Origin: Sisyra terminalis
Taxonomy: Eukaryota; Arthropoda; Insecta; Neuroptera; Sisyridae
Direction: 5' to 3'
DNA length: 64,000 nucleotides
NCBI GenBank assembly: GCA_958496175.1
Contig: OY292278.1
Location: forward strand, 10,726,001-10,790,000
In this document: positions 61,614-64,000 of the stretch, piece after piece
Position numbering within the stretch: the first letter of the stretch is position 1
How the letters are laid out: each line of letters starts with the position of its first letter
Program-made: the position numbers and the translations under genes
Notes under the pieces: generated by a model
The model's database searches: none
What the model was told of the DNA's origin: nothing
The model's input: only the letters and a program-made list of their open reading frames with translations

Positions 61614-62104
61614 TAATACCATAGAATGGATATTTATATTTTTTGTGATTTAAATACATACAATGTTCGTTATTATTTTACTTTTTTGTGATCCTCTATA
61701 TACTGTTATAATTTATAAGTAAGAAATAATTTTTTGCGAATTTTACTCTCTCTAATTAAACTGGAAAATAATGCAAGGGAACAAGTATGCTTTCTGTCTT
61801 TTTCGATAATTCTTACTACCGGTATAAACAACTGTATTTTGGTATTAAGATCTAAGAAATATCGAATATCGGAATTGAACTTTTGGTCCGGTATTGCAAT
61901 CCCTAAATATTACCAATATTTTTATATTACTAACTGGAATTTAAAAATCGGTTCTTAAAATAAAAAAAGTTAAGGAAGCCTGTACTGAAGTTTTAGTAAA
62001 TCCCATGGAAACAAAAGGAGATGAAAATACAGGCCTTTAGCCAAAGATATAACTTTCGTAAGAAAAATTGGTCATTGGTACTAACAATTTATCAAATCTA
62101 CTAA

Positions 62105-62810
62105 CACTGTTTCAGCTTGAGTGGCAAAATTTCTCTACCTAATAAATGTTTCTTCACATGTAATAATAACAGTTGTATTTTTCAATCAATTTTGATGAAA
62201 CTAGAGTTTGAAATCCTAAATATTTTTGTAGTTTAACCAAAATAATGTTAAAGTATTGGCTTAAAGTATATTAAGCTGCGTAAGCTGTTCAAAATTAGCG
62301 ATACAAGTTTAGTTGAAGAAAACTCTTAATTTAAAGAAAATCCTATTCTACCGAATGTTAAAGTTTCAGGATTATTTTAAAGTATGATTCATATGAATTC
62401 ATGGAAAAATGAATCTGTAATCTTTACTTTGCCTAATTCGTATCCCTAATTACTGTATTCGGTTTGAGTGGCGAAATTTCTTTACCCAATAAATGTCTAT
62501 TGACATGTAGTAATCACAATTGTACTTCTCAATCAATTTTGATGAAAATAGAGTTTAATCCTAAATATTTTTGTAGTTTAACCTTATTAATATTAAAGTA
62601 TTGGTTTAAGGGATATAATTAAACTGCGTAAGCTGTTCAAAGTCAACGATACAAATTTGTTTGATGAAAACTCTTAATTTTTTTAAAAAAAATCCTATTC
62701 TACCGAATGTTAAAGTTTCAGAATTATTTTAAAGTATGATTCATATGAATTCATGGAAAAATGAATCTGTAATCTTTACTTTGTCTAATTCGTATCCCTA
62801 ATTACTGTAT
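62105..62810 (+). repeat. Tandem duplication, unit about 350 bp
   Basis: The units 62105-62455 and 62456-62810 share TTCTCAATCAATTTTGATGA-type words, CCTAAATATTTTTGTAGTTT, GCGTAAGCTGTTCAAA and TCATATGAATTCATGGAAAA. The 3' third is nearly identical. No coding content is present. Confidence 0.85.
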
Positions 62811-63278
62811 AGCATCAGTAAAATATCACTTTTTATAACTTGAAAATGGTTTACAACGATTAATGTGGGATATGAAAAACCACTGGTTCTTTTTGAACTT
62901 ATAACTAACATCGAGTGATTTTGGAAAAGAAAAATTTTTGTAGGATATCAAATAGTATGTGATCGGTGTTGGATCCGGCAAAATCGCAACTAAAAGAATA
63001 AGCATTGAAAAATTACACAGCAGCTAAAAGTTATATCTCAAAAATTTCGTTCTACATTCTCTTTAAGTTGATTTTTTCCGCTTACCAACCTCAACAATAT
63101 TTACCTCGCGTGCAATAGGCAGAAAATTGGTTTAAGTTGACCGCTCGCCTGTTCGGCACCCAAATCTCAATCAAAACGTCCAAACAAACATAATAACTCG
63201 CATAAAGCTTTCATCATCCCCCAATCAATCGTAACAAGTTCACCATTCCCATCGATCGTCTTTAACGACTGAAATTTT

Positions 63279-63530
63279 TTGACGCCAATCAACCAATTTC
63301 CTCAAAGGCAGCGAAGAAGAAGACGAAGGAAACTTCCCGTTGAAAATTTCCCGACGACTCAGTTAAATAAATCACGTAACGATATAACGAGAGAGGAAAT
63401 AGGTGTTGCCCAATTAATACCTACTGTAAATAAATGCAAATTTCCAATTCAACCGCGTCCATCAACATTAACACCATTATGTTTTTCAAACGTAATGAAG
63501 CTTATAAGACATCGCGTGTTTCGCCTGTGA
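63279..63530 (+). other. Unassigned 83-codon frame in a balanced-composition stretch
   Basis: The frame begins MTPINQFPQRQRRRRRRKLP and continues without known motifs. It is arginine-rich at the start and proline-rich near the end. The surrounding 63080-63640 has the balanced composition of a conserved block. No splice sites or start context make a gene compelling, so it may be non-coding. Confidence 0.2.
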
Positions 63531-63669
63531 ACACTGCAATGTTGGAAAAAAAATTGACTCTTCATGTTGTGCAGAAATAAATCTACATGTTGAGTTCAAA
63601 AGTCTTTGATCGCGATCGAGAGACTCCAAGTCTATTGTGTCGGCTATTGTGCCCACTTCCTATTTCTAT

Positions 63670-63714
63670 TTAGCATTTTTCTTGCCTGAAGAAGTTCAGG
63701 CCAACGAGTGCTAA
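63670..63714 (+). repeat. Hairpin with CCTGAA-GAAG-TTCAGG core
   Basis: TTAGCA (63670-63675) and TGCTAA (63709-63714) form the outer stem. TTGCCTGAA and TTCAGGCCAA form the inner stem with one bulged base around a GAAG loop. It again begins CCTGAAGAA, like the motif in the fold-back elements, but the GAAA that follows elsewhere is degraded. Confidence 0.55.
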
Positions 63715-63803
63715 TTTGCAAATGGGGCTTGCACCGGATATTGATTAAGTGCTAGTCTTCAAATCCTATACCTCGGCTCGCTAAGTCCAAGACTATGCCA
63801 CAC

Positions 63804-64000
63804 CAGTGGCGGCTCGAGATAAAAACGCGACAAAACATTTACCACTTTAATAATATAACCATTAATTACTCAAGTTTTCCTTAACGATGGCTCGTAAGTG
63901 CCTCCAAAAAACTGATAATTCTATAGCTTCTTCTTTAAATATACTTTTAGTATTTGCCTTGAAAAAAGCAAGAATAAAAACGATATTTACCAACGTAATT
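63804..64000 (+). mobile_element. Possible hAT-type left end, cut by the window edge
   Basis: CAGTGGCGGCTCGAG is typical of hAT terminal sequences. It is followed by AT-rich sequence without coding features. The right end and target duplication would lie beyond the window. Confidence 0.35.

Noticed and set aside
1..64000. CRISPR array, rRNA, operon or prokaryotic features
   Set aside because: No regularly spaced repeats or rRNA-like sequence were seen, and the spliced T-box gene shows that this is animal nuclear DNA.

Overview
The window is nuclear DNA from an insect, most likely a beetle. It is strongly AT-rich and holds one recognisable host gene, a T-box transcription factor of the Tbx20 class (Drosophila midline/H15), on the + strand. 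Three exons are present: 14413-14686, 32440-32684 and 47020-47773. They are separated by introns of 17,753 and 14,335 bases. The 5' exons, carrying the N-terminus and the first part of the T-box, lie upstream of base 1, so bases 1-14412 are read as a further intron. The last exon ends with a stop codon and is followed by an AT-rich probable 3' UTR. The insect assignment is inference from the protein class, its H15/midline-like C-terminus and the mix of transposons.

Nearly everything else is repeats in various states of decay. Bases 1-14412 hold a tandem duplication (6040-7830) with a small inverted-repeat element inside it, a long fold-back (10171-10911), a dead mariner transposase (12190-13145) and a hAT-like end (13235). 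The first intron in the window holds a deleted mariner-type element (19981-20660), a tandem duplication (21096-21617), a fold-back with a second fold-back inside it (23171-24626), an inverted-repeat element with a possible non-LTR fragment (28690-29400) and a GC-rich stretch just before the second exon. The next intron holds palindromic elements (34455-34966, 36440-37360, 43606-43996), a tandem duplication (37730-38240), a very GC-rich island with a minus-strand reading frame (39246-39497), a tRNA-like relic (41279-41345) and two non-LTR coding relics (44106, 45371).

Downstream of the gene lie a Penelope-like element remnant broken up by an antisense reverse-transcriptase fragment and a 372-bp hAT-type MITE with a perfect 8-bp target duplication (50359-51710), a non-LTR RNase H relic with a degenerate trinucleotide tail (54680-55880), a second copy of the 23-kb fold-back (55930-56727), a pogo/Tigger-like element with perfect inverted ends (58630-59389), a minus-strand reverse-transcriptase relic (59930-60640), a hAT transposase C-terminus (61458-61613) and another tandem duplication (62105-62810).

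The most unusual pattern is a short structured motif that recurs inside unrelated-looking inverted-repeat elements: CTGA, a few bases, a perfect short hairpin whose stem sequence differs from copy to copy, then GAAA. Its layout resembles a hammerhead ribozyme core with an extra nucleotide, and one copy follows the Penelope-like reading frame directly. No CRISPR, rRNA or operon-like structure was seen, and I do not claim a complete new system.
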